A stretch of DNA of 6,849 bases, taken from Alphaproteobacteria bacterium (GTDB taxonomy: Bacteria; Pseudomonadota; Alphaproteobacteria; Micavibrionales; Micavibrionaceae). The translations under genes were made by a program, and so were the position numbers. Below are positions 1 to 5,610 of the stretch, piece after piece. The DNA lies in assembly GCA_016763095.1 (NCBI GenBank), contig JAESUK010000100.1, forward strand, positions 1 to 6,849. The letters run 5' to 3'. Every line of letters begins with the position of its first letter. The stretch's first letter is position 1. The notes under the pieces are model-generated. The model was not told the DNA's origin, ran no database searches, and saw nothing but the letters and a program-made list of their open reading frames with translations.

Positions 1-411
1 CCCATCAGCATCTCCTGCCAAAGAATAGGACCAATCAGCAACGCCATCTTGAAGCGCCGTTTGATTTGTTGCAATTTCAACGTCATTTCCAATATATGAG
101 AAAGCACTAAACGAGCTGGTAATCTGTAATGTCTCAAGGATACTTCCCAAGCGGACATTCGTGTCAATTTGCTGTTCAAGCGCTGAATATTGTACGAGTT
201 GGGCGGTGTATTCTGATGTATCCACGGGATCGAGTGGATTTTGATTTTGAAGCTGTGTCAAAAGAATTTGCAAGAACTGCGCCTGAAGCTCTTCACCTTT
301 TTCTTGGTCTGTCTGCACATCATCAGTAAAGCCACTGTTTGTTGTCACAACACGTTGCCCTGTATCTGCAAAGAGATTTGGACTGGTTGATATTTCTGAT
401 ACCGTCGCCAT
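1..411 (-). CDS. flgD: FlgD, flagellar hook assembly (hook cap) protein, 5' portion only
   Basis: FlgD forms the temporary cap on which hook subunits (FlgE) polymerise outside the cell; it is exported by the flagellar type III apparatus and has no Sec signal peptide. The 137 visible residues are the N-terminal part. Residues about 46-85 hold the family signature: FLQILLTQLQNQNPLDPVD, followed by a T-x-E-Y-T-x-Q-L-x-Q-Y-S-x-L-E-Q-Q block. Residues 104 onward (F-S-A-F-S-Y-I-G-N-D-V) match the usual entry into the C-terminal half. The rest, including the beta-rich Ig/tudor-like domains, lies beyond the left edge. The ATG at 411-409 is preceded by AGGAG (minus strand, 426-422) ten bases upstream, which fixes the start. 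It reads divergently from the RTX gene, so it is the first gene of whatever leftward flagellar operon follows. Identification comes from the motif; no alignment was run. Confidence 0.93.
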   Translation of the reverse strand, partial: MATVSEISTSPNLFADTGQRVVTTNSGFTDDVQTDQEKGEELQAQFLQILLTQLQNQNPLDPVDTSEYTAQLVQYSALEQQIDTNVRLGSILETLQITSSFSAFSYIGNDVEIATNQTALQDGVADWSYSLAGDADG

Positions 412-421
412 ATGCTGTGTA

Positions 422-426
422 CTCCT
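422..426 (-). promoter_or_regulatory. Ribosome binding site of flgD
   Basis: AGGAG on the minus strand lies 10 bases upstream of the flgD ATG (411-409). It is the only good Shine-Dalgarno sequence close to an in-frame start here, and so supports that start. Confidence 0.7.
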
Positions 427-604
427 AAATTCTTGTTTGTCTTCAACCGATGTGGGGCGTTATTGCCGTTATCGATTTTGATCTTCAAGAGTATTCACGT
501 GACAGCATCACAAAGTTGGGCGTTTCTGATGTATTTTTATTATCATACACCGCTTAAAACACCGCCTCCTTATCCCCCTTTATGTATAACCTGTTGATAA
601 AAGA

Positions 605-617
605 TATAATTTAAATT
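605..617 (+). promoter_or_regulatory. Candidate -10 box with overlapping palindrome, upstream of the RTX gene
   Basis: TATAAT at 605-610 is a perfect sigma-70 -10 hexamer on the RTX strand, which would give an untranslated leader of about 65 bases. No good -35 is seen 16-18 bases upstream; the region around 582-587 reads ATGTAT. The palindrome AATTTAAATT (608-617) overlaps the hexamer and could be an operator or simply AT-rich chance. Confidence 0.3.
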
Positions 618-632
618 GCCCGCCTACAATAT

Positions 633-663
633 TTGACATACCAATAGGTAATTCAAATATATA
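633..663 (+). promoter_or_regulatory. Candidate sigma-70 promoter for the RTX gene
   Basis: A perfect -35 hexamer TTGACA (633-638) is followed by TATATA (658-663) with a 19-base spacer, longer than the ideal 17. Transcription would begin near position 670, leaving a leader of only about 12 bases that barely includes the GGAG ribosome binding site at 670-673. The short leader and long spacer keep confidence low. Confidence 0.3.
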
Positions 664-669
664 AAATGT

Positions 670-673
670 GGAG
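670..673 (+). promoter_or_regulatory. Ribosome binding site of the RTX gene
   Basis: GGAG lies 8 bases before the ATG at 682 and supports that start codon. Confidence 0.65.
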
Positions 674-681
674 AAAATATT

Positions 682-2745
682 ATGACGTATGTCAATCAAA
701 TTAACGGTACAACAGGAGATGACTATATTGAAGGAACAAGTTTAAGAGACCGAATAGATGGGTATGCTGGAGATGACACCCTTCTAGGGTTAGATGGGGA
801 TGATGAAATTCTAGGGTGGGAAGGCAATGATTATATTGACGGAGGAAATGGTGACGACACTCTTGTAGGCATGGAAGGTGATGACATCATAATAGGCGCA
901 GACGGCAACGATGTTATTACTGGAGGATATCACAATGACTATATCTACGGAGGAAAAGGTGACGACGATATCTTCGGTGGTTGGGGCGATGATTTTCTTT
1001 ACGGAGGAAACGGGAACGACCAGATTTCGGATACCTCGGGTACTGTCGCAAACCCGTATTCAGAATCAAGCAACGATTACCTTGATGGTGGAGGAGGAAG
1101 CGATGTATTGGACGGCGGTATTGGCAACGATATATTGATCGGTGGAAAGGGCAATGATTACCTTGATGGTGGTGATGGCATGGATATTTTCATTTTTGAT
1201 TATAATTTTGGAGATGACCAAGTTAGAGACGGGGATTTTTATAGTTACAATGTAGATGGGCTTAAAACAGGTGATGTTTTTGATTTTTCAGCTATCCATG
1301 AAATAAATTCAATGAGCGACCTAACCATTACGAGTTTTATGACAACGGCATTTGCCAGCCCACTTACTCCTAATCCTATTCCTGAAATTGCTACACTTAT
1401 TGTTGTTGGAACAGAAGGAAGCCTTCTTGTAAGGTATATTGACGATACATATTGGAGTGCGGAGGATTTTATTTTCTCAGACATCTACGGCACAACAGGG
1501 AATGATGTTCTTACTGGAACACCTGATGCCGATGTCATTCGCGGGCTTGAGGGTAATGATTTTATTTATGGTCTTGAAGATAACGATGAACTTTATGGCG
1601 ATGAGGGAAATGACAAGCTCTATGGAAACGATGGAGACGACACGCTCTATGGCGGTATTGGCGTAGATTACCTCTACGGACATTTAGGAAATGACACTCT
1701 TGATGGTGGCGCGGATGGGGATGTTCTCTATGGTTTTGAAGGCAATGACACCCTTATTGGTGGCGCAGGGAATGACTTCCTTTACGGTGACGATCAAAAT
1801 GGTACAAGCGGATATGCTGGCGCGGGGAATGACATTCTTGATGGTGGTGTAGGAAACGACAAGCTCGTGGGTGGTGATGGCATGGACACCCTTGATGGTG
1901 GTGCTGATAATGACACACTCTATGGGAATGATGGAGACGATAGCATCTTGGGCGGTACAGGTCATGACTATATCTATGGTGGTAACGGTATAGACACCAT
2001 TGAAGGAAACGATGGGGAAGATCATATTTACGGTGGGAATGATGATGATATAATTCTGGGCGGGAATGCAAAAGATTTTCTTCATGGTGATGCTGGTAAC
2101 GACATTATATACGGCGGTAGCGATAGTGCTCGTGATTACATCTATGGCGAAACTGGAAACGATACGCTCTATGGGGAAGATGGAAGTGATTATCTCTATG
2201 GGGATGAAGGTAATGACACACTCTATGGTGATGCTGGTGCTGATTTCCTTTATGGAGGTACAGACAGTGACACACTTTATGGAGGATCAGGTGAAGATCA
2301 AGTCGTTGGAGACCAAGGGAATGACACGCTCTATGGAGGAGCCAATAAAGACACTTTATTTGGTGGAACTGGCGATGATGTTTTAATTGGAGGAACGGCT
2401 CTAGATACTCTCTATGGTCAAGGCGGTGCAGATACTTTCGCCTTCACCAGTGGGGATCTTGATGGAACTCGTGACTACATTATGGACTTTAATGCTACGG
2501 ACGGTGACAAAATTGATATTTCGGATGTCATTGATTATAGCTCTGCGAATGGCGATAACATTCTAGACTTTGTTTCCCTTGTAACGGGTGGGTCTTACTC
2601 ACGTATTAATGTGGATCAAGATGGTACGGGCTCAACATATAGCGTAAAAGCTGTGACACAAATTCAAAACACAATAGGTTTGGATATTATCGATATGGTG
2701 GCGAATGGCACGCTCATTGTTGAATATAAACAAAACGACGACTAA
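682..2745 (+). CDS. RTX calcium-binding repeat protein, predicted type I secretion substrate
   Basis: The 687-residue protein is acidic, rich in Gly and Asp, and contains no cysteine. Nearly all of it is GGxGxDxLx nonapeptides, which in RTX proteins fold as a calcium-bound parallel beta-roll outside the cell. Repeats fill residues about 8-168 and 268-585. Residues 168-267 form a repeat-poor module that opens D-I-F-I-F and closes E-D-F-I-F. The C-terminus (about 583-687) opens ADTFAF, continues through D-x-I-x-D-F and KIDISDVID, and ends in a hydrophobic-acidic tail, as in type I secretion (T1SS) target domains. There is no N-terminal signal peptide, as expected for one-step export by an ABC transporter, membrane-fusion protein and TolC-like pore; those genes are not in view. 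No protease, lipase, toxin or adhesin domain was recognised. A surface-layer, matrix or calcium-buffering role is possible but not shown. Start: ATG with GGAG 8 bases upstream. Confidence 0.9.
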   Translation: MTYVNQINGTTGDDYIEGTSLRDRIDGYAGDDTLLGLDGDDEILGWEGNDYIDGGNGDDTLVGMEGDDIIIGADGNDVITGGYHNDYIYGGKGDDDIFGGWGDDFLYGGNGNDQISDTSGTVANPYSESSNDYLDGGGGSDVLDGGIGNDILIGGKGNDYLDGGDGMDIFIFDYNFGDDQVRDGDFYSYNVDGLKTGDVFDFSAIHEINSMSDLTITSFMTTAFASPLTPNPIPEIATLIVVGTEGSLLVRYIDDTYWSAEDFIFSDIYGTTGNDVLTGTPDADVIRGLEGNDFIYGLEDNDELYGDEGNDKLYGNDGDDTLYGGIGVDYLYGHLGNDTLDGGADGDVLYGFEGNDTLIGGAGNDFLYGDDQNGTSGYAGAGNDILDGGVGNDKLVGGDGMDTLDGGADNDTLYGNDGDDSILGGTGHDYIYGGNGIDTIEGNDGEDHIYGGNDDDIILGGNAKDFLHGDAGNDIIYGGSDSARDYIYGETGNDTLYGEDGSDYLYGDEGNDTLYGDAGADFLYGGTDSDTLYGGSGEDQVVGDQGNDTLYGGANKDTLFGGTGDDVLIGGTALDTLYGQGGADTFAFTSGDLDGTRDYIMDFNATDGDKIDISDVIDYSSANGDNILDFVSLVTGGSYSRINVDQDGTGSTYSVKAVTQIQNTIGLDIIDMVANGTLIVEYKQNDD
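703..1185 (+). repeat. RTX nonapeptide array 1 (residues about 8-168)
   Basis: This is a 27-bp-periodic coding repeat of the G-G-x-G-x-D-x-hydrophobic-x type. The array is interrupted near residues 114-130 by a Ser/Thr/Asn-rich insert that lacks the pattern. Individual repeats are diverged at the DNA level. Confidence 0.85.
1483..2436 (+). repeat. RTX nonapeptide array 2 (residues about 268-585)
   Basis: This second, longer array has many units ending in D-T-L-Y-G or D-Y-L-Y-G. At the DNA level, variants of aatgacacnctctatgg recur every 27 or 54 bases, most clearly in 1630-2345. That suggests expansion by unit duplication. A break at residues 370-382 (Asp-Gln-Asn-Gly-Thr-Ser) interrupts the period. 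Confidence 0.85.
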
Positions 2746-2786
2746 AACGCCCAGTAGCTTTTACCAAAGCTTTTACTGGGCGTTTT
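2744..2786. terminator. Bidirectional intrinsic terminator shared by two convergent genes
   Basis: Perfect 13-bp arms AAAACGCCCAGTA (2744-2756) and TACTGGGCGTTTT (2774-2786) enclose a second small stem, GCTTT (2757-2761) with AAAGC (2766-2770), around a TACC loop. The plus-strand side continues ATTTTTG, a good U-tract for the RTX transcript. On the minus strand the arm ends in TTTT followed by AGTCG, a shorter tract for the oxidoreductase operon. The RTX stop codon TAA (2743-2745) and the opposing stop TAA (2787-2785) each overlap the outer edge of the stem. Confidence 0.9.
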
Positions 2787-4293
2787 ATTTTTGATTTGTT
2801 GTTTTATTGGGGTAAGGGAATAGCTCGTCCGTTGGGACTGAGCGTCCATTGGCTTGAACTATGCGCATATGCTTACGCTTCATAAGGCGTGGGCGCTTTA
2901 CACCACAGGAATGAGAGATGATCTCGACTTCATGCACCATATTCTTATGGTAGTTTGCAACTTTGACCGCTTTATCCTCTGGATCAAGCCCACGTTGAAA
3001 GCGTGGGTTATGGGTTGTTATCCCCGTTGGGCAAGTGTTCTTATTACATTTCAATGACTGAATACACCCCAGCGCGAACATAAAGCCTCGTGCCGAGCAT
3101 ACAAAGTCCGCGCCCATTGCCAACGCCCATCCCATTTCAGAGGGTGTTATAAGCTTACCTGAGGCGATAATACGGATACGGTCTTTTAAACCGTATTTAT
3201 AGAGAATATCGCTAACCAGTGGTAATGACTCTTTAATTGTAAGTCCGACATTATCCATTAAGGGCATTGGCGCAGCACCCGTTCCTCCGTCCCCACTATC
3301 AATGGTGATAAAGTCTGGGGCGCTCTCTATGCCACGTTTGTTGATTTCTTCGCACATTTCCTCAAGCCAGCCAAAGGCACCGATCACAGATTTAAAGCCT
3401 GCTGGCTTTCCCGTTACATCGCGGATACGTCCGATCATATCCAACATCTCTTCAACATTATTGATTTCAGGGTGTCTATTGGGTGAAATTGAGGCTTCCC
3501 CTTCTGGAATTCCTCTGATTTTTGCTATTTCCTCTGTCACCTTCACAGCAGGGAGTATCCCTCCTTTTCCAGGTTTTGCTCCTTGGCTCATTTTCAACTC
3601 AAACATACGTACTTGTTTATGGGCAGCTACTTCTTTTAACTTTTTGTCGCACAGGTTTCCTTGCGCATCACGCACACCATATTTGGCCGTGCCTATTTGA
3701 AAGACAACATCAGAGCCTCCCTCTAAATGATGAGGAGCCAATCCACCTTCCCCTGTATTCATCCAGCAATTCGCCATTTTAGCACCGTGTGAGAGTGCTT
3801 TTACGGCAGGAGCAGACAAAGCTCCAAAGCTCATCCCTGAAATATTAAAAAAGGATGGTGCATCATAGGGCTGTTTACAATAAGGCCCTACCTGCATGGA
3901 CACCATCTTATGTGCATCTTCTGTGAGTGTGGGGAACGCACAATTAACGAATATAACTGTCCCCGGGGGATTTAGGTTCTTGGTTGAACCAAAGGCTACG
4001 GTGTTCCCTTTTCCCTTGGCGGCGCGTTGCACCCATTCTCGTTCTGCACGGTTAAAAGGCATTTCTTCACGATCCATAGCAAAGAAGTACTGGCGAAAGA
4101 ACTCTCCCAATGTACTAAAGATAGAACGGAACCGTCCAACGACGGGATAGTTCCTGCGCACAGCATCTTTCGTTTGAATAATATCGATGATAAACGTGAT
4201 AATGACGAGGAAGACAACCACACCAACGGCAAAAATAAACAGTGTAGTGAGGAGTTCTAAACCATCCGCAACCCAGTTTGGTAACATAACCAT
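2785..4293 (-). CDS. Membrane-anchored FMN-binding glutamate-synthase-family protein
   Basis: This 502-residue protein matches the FMN/Fe-S synthase domain of glutamate synthase (Glu_synthase family). An N-terminal hydrophobic helix (about 13-37) is followed by basic residues, implying an inner-membrane anchor with the catalytic part in the cytoplasm. Family motifs in order are: S-G-M-S-F-G-A-L-S (152-160), N-T-G-E-G-G (179-184), K-x-S-Q-G-A-K-P-G-x-G-G (234-245), S-G-D-G-G-T-G-A-A-P (333-342) and A-S-G-K-L-I-T-P-S-E (377-386). A C-x5-C-x4-C cluster (C410, C416, C421) fits the 3Fe-4S site of GltB. The class II glutaminase domain and the C-terminal GXGXG domain of full GltB are absent, so glutamine-dependent glutamate synthesis by this protein alone is unlikely; the true substrate is unknown. 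The ATG at 4293 has AAGGAAG 7 bases upstream, whereas a second ATG at residue 3 is 13 bases away. It is the downstream gene of a pair with the DoxX-like gene. Confidence 0.88.
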   Translation of the reverse strand: MVMLPNWVADGLELLTTLFIFAVGVVVFLVIITFIIDIIQTKDAVRRNYPVVGRFRSIFSTLGEFFRQYFFAMDREEMPFNRAEREWVQRAAKGKGNTVAFGSTKNLNPPGTVIFVNCAFPTLTEDAHKMVSMQVGPYCKQPYDAPSFFNISGMSFGALSAPAVKALSHGAKMANCWMNTGEGGLAPHHLEGGSDVVFQIGTAKYGVRDAQGNLCDKKLKEVAAHKQVRMFELKMSQGAKPGKGGILPAVKVTEEIAKIRGIPEGEASISPNRHPEINNVEEMLDMIGRIRDVTGKPAGFKSVIGAFGWLEEMCEEINKRGIESAPDFITIDSGDGGTGAAPMPLMDNVGLTIKESLPLVSDILYKYGLKDRIRIIASGKLITPSEMGWALAMGADFVCSARGFMFALGCIQSLKCNKNTCPTGITTHNPRFQRGLDPEDKAVKVANYHKNMVHEVEIISHSCGVKRPRLMKRKHMRIVQANGRSVPTDELFPYPNKTTNQK

Positions 4294-4300
4294 TATTTTA

Positions 4301-4307
4301 CTTCCTT
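4301..4307 (-). promoter_or_regulatory. Ribosome binding site overlapping the upstream stop codon
   Basis: AAGGAAG on the minus strand lies 7 bases before the ATG of the glutamate-synthase-like gene and overlaps the TAA stop (4308-4306) of the DoxX-like gene. Ribosomes finishing the first gene would sit on the start site of the second, so translational coupling is likely. Confidence 0.7.
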
Positions 4308-4782
4308 ATTTTTGACGACTCGATTTACAGCAACCACAGCACAGCCCTAACAACAGTTTTTTGTGCATGATAAGAAGGATCAAAGCTGATATCCAAATTC
4401 CACATGCCATATAGAACAAAGTACCACCGTCACCCAATACTTCAATGCCTAGTGGCGTGAACAGATGAAAGATAATCGCGCCTGAGATAATCCCCATCGC
4501 CATCAACGCACCAAGCGGGACAAGTATTTTTTGGGAAGAAACCATGCCCGCTAGCAATAAAATAGATGCCACAAGCTCTGCTGAACCAATCACATAAGCG
4601 TTAAACATCCCAGGAGGTAAGAACAAGCCCACTATGCCGAATGTATCTTCTGCCCAAAGATCAAGTATCCCAAAGATATGATCAGTTTCAGGAGAACCTG
4701 TAAATTTAAAGAACAGCGACTGAATAAAAACAAACGCTATATATATTACGAGCACTCTCGTGAAAATTTTCTTTTTATTCAT
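4306..4782 (-). CDS. Small DoxX-like four-helix membrane protein with a C-terminal CCxCC tail
   Basis: The 158-residue protein has four probable membrane segments at about 8-25, 62-80, 86-108 and 119-139, the length and spacing usual in DoxX/DoxD-like proteins. It also has F-K-F-T-G after helix 1, G-x-A-E-L-x-A-x-I-L-L-L in helix 2, and G-A-I-I-F-H-L in helix 3. The DoxX name comes from subunits linked to quinone-dependent sulfur oxidation, but most family members have no assigned role. The tail after helix 4 reads C-C-G-C-C-K (148-153), unusual and possibly metal- or redox-active. The start is taken as ATG at 4782-4780: GGAG (4794-4791) lies 8 bases upstream. A GTG at 4791-4789 is in frame but shares a base with this GGAG. 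The gene ends 12 bp before the glutamate-synthase-like gene, with which it forms an operon. Family placement is by topology and weak motifs, so moderate. Confidence 0.68.
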   Translation of the reverse strand: MNKKKIFTRVLVIYIAFVFIQSLFFKFTGSPETDHIFGILDLWAEDTFGIVGLFLPPGMFNAYVIGSAELVASILLLAGMVSSQKILVPLGALMAMGIISGAIIFHLFTPLGIEVLGDGGTLFYMACGIWISALILLIMHKKLLLGLCCGCCKSSRQK

Positions 4783-4883
4783 TACTATCACTCCATATTA
4801 TATCTGATATCTACCTATTCGTAAGAATATGGCTCTGATGTTACAAATATTTTTGTTCCTTTTTAGAATATCCTTAACATCAA

Positions 4884-4889
4884 ATTATA
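4884..4889 (-). promoter_or_regulatory. Candidate -10 box for the DoxX-like operon
   Basis: TATAAT reads on the minus strand about 100 bases before the DoxX-like ATG. The hexamer 17 bases upstream is TCCATA, a poor -35. A second minus-strand TATAAT (4802-4797) is only a few bases from the ribosome binding site, too close to serve as a promoter for a normal leader. Confidence 0.3.
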
Positions 4890-5001
4890 CTATCCAAGAT
4901 AATATTTATGGACATCTTGTCGTTTGAGAACAATATGATCTAGTAAAGCAAAAAATTCTGGATATGCTAGAGAAAATTCAAAGTGGGAAAGCTTTATAAA
5001 A

Positions 5002-5610
5002 ATGATTCCAAATTTCGATATTAATGCATTTCTAGAATATTTTATGGCTAATCCGATGTTATTGGCAGTTGGGTTGGTTATTGCGACGTTTATTTTGGAA
5101 GACGCGGCGACAACTGCTGGTGCTTTTCTTGCATCCCAAGCGGTTCTTCCTGTTGAACTTGCCTTCGGCGCAATATTGAGCGGGATCATCATTGGAGACG
5201 CCTTTATCTACGGCTTGGGCTATTCCGCACGCTCTCACCCTCGCGTTAAAGCTTTCCTTAGAAAGCGTAAGATGTTACCTGACACAAATATTATAGATCG
5301 ACATATGGCAATCGCTGTCATTACGGCACGATTTCTTCCGGGGTTTAGATTCCCTACATACATCCTTTCAGGGTTTTTAAAGATGTCATTCCCCCTTTTC
5401 ATGGGAATCATCATCATCGCCATTGGGATTTGGACGACTATTTTATTCTGGGTTGTGTACCAAATTGGTGAGGCTGTAACACATATTCCCCCATATCTTA
5501 TATTTGGAATTTATATCATCGTCATTGTATCCATTTACAAACTTATGCCGAATATTATTAAGTTACTTAATAAGCATAAACAGAAAAAAGACGATATAAA
5601 TGGCGACTAA
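5002..5610 (+). CDS. DedA-family (VTT domain) inner-membrane protein
   Basis: The 202-residue protein has about five hydrophobic stretches (near 17-32, 50-72, 103-125, 130-152, 164-183). It carries the DedA signatures: an acidic pair in a hydrophobic setting (F-I-L-E-D, E33/D34), G-D (D66) in the second segment, and R-F-L-P-G-F-R (R110, R116), followed by S-G-F-L-K-M. In studied DedA proteins these acidic and arginine residues are needed for function. Members have been linked to moving undecaprenyl phosphate and other lipids between membrane leaflets and to proton-dependent envelope stability. The ATG at 5002 is the first start after an in-frame TGA at 4936-4938; only a weak GGGA lies 14 bases upstream, so initiation may be inefficient. 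Its last 11 bases overlap the start of the ATP-grasp gene, pointing to a joint function. It lies divergent from the DoxX-like operon across about 220 bp. Confidence 0.9.
   Translation: MIPNFDINAFLEYFMANPMLLAVGLVIATFILEDAATTAGAFLASQAVLPVELAFGAILSGIIIGDAFIYGLGYSARSHPRVKAFLRKRKMLPDTNIIDRHMAIAVITARFLPGFRFPTYILSGFLKMSFPLFMGIIIIAIGIWTTILFWVVYQIGEAVTHIPPYLIFGIYIIVIVSIYKLMPNIIKLLNKHKQKKDDINGD

Larger units (their letters stand above)
412..681. other. Divergent intergenic region between flgD and the RTX gene
   Basis: This 270-bp stretch separates two genes read in opposite directions, so it should hold both promoters. The right third (about 600-670) is very AT-rich and carries promoter-like hexamers for the RTX gene. 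A perfect 10-bp palindrome, AATTTAAATT (608-617), overlaps one -10 candidate. On the flgD side no sigma-54 (GG-N10-GC) site, sigma-28 site or CtrA full site (TTAA-N7-TTAA) could be recognised with confidence. A CGTTAT hexamer occurs twice, at 459-464 and 468-473. An AAGGAGG string at 571-565 on the minus strand has no usable start codon behind it. The open frame at 412-597 on the plus strand has no ribosome binding site or family features and is not taken as a gene. Confidence 0.6.

Noticed and set aside
129..329. 66-codon plus-strand frame opposite flgD
   Set aside because: It is antisense to the clear FlgD signature and has no family features or start signal.
565..571. AAGGAGG on the minus strand within the flgD-RTX spacer
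   Set aside because: It is a strong Shine-Dalgarno string, but the nearby GTG runs into a stop after two codons, and the next ATG (18 bases on) opens only a 12-codon frame. No gene is supported.
412..597. 61-codon open frame on the plus strand in the flgD-RTX spacer
   Set aside because: It begins immediately next to the flgD start, reads antisense through the flgD leader, has no ribosome binding site, and its product shows only random hydrophobic and proline-rich sequence.
592..600. TTATCAACA on the minus strand as a DnaA box
   Set aside because: It is a single copy differing by one base from the consensus, with no cluster and no origin-associated genes, so chance is more likely.
1684..2085. 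Long open frames on the opposite strand and in other frames of the RTX gene (for example 1684-2085 minus, 2066-2386 plus)
   Set aside because: The 27-bp periodicity of the RTX arrays keeps other frames open and makes repetitive pseudo-proteins. The Asp/Gly frame is the one with family structure.
3302..3700. 132-codon plus-strand frame inside the glutamate-synthase-like gene
   Set aside because: It lies antisense to conserved FMN-domain motifs and has no ribosome binding site or recognisable product.
2785..4293. Annotation as a true glutamate synthase large subunit (GltB)
   Set aside because: It lacks the class II glutaminase domain, the leading Cys nucleophile and the GXGXG domain, and has a membrane helix instead. 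Only the central synthase domain matches.
4875..4890. TTGATGTTAAGGAT on the minus strand as an FNR/anaerobox upstream of the DoxX-like operon
   Set aside because: Only the first half-site TTGAT fits. The expected ATCAA half-site at the right spacing is absent.
4890..5192. 100-codon minus-strand frame across the DedA 5' end
   Set aside because: It is antisense to the conserved DedA acidic motif and reads into the promoter spacer.
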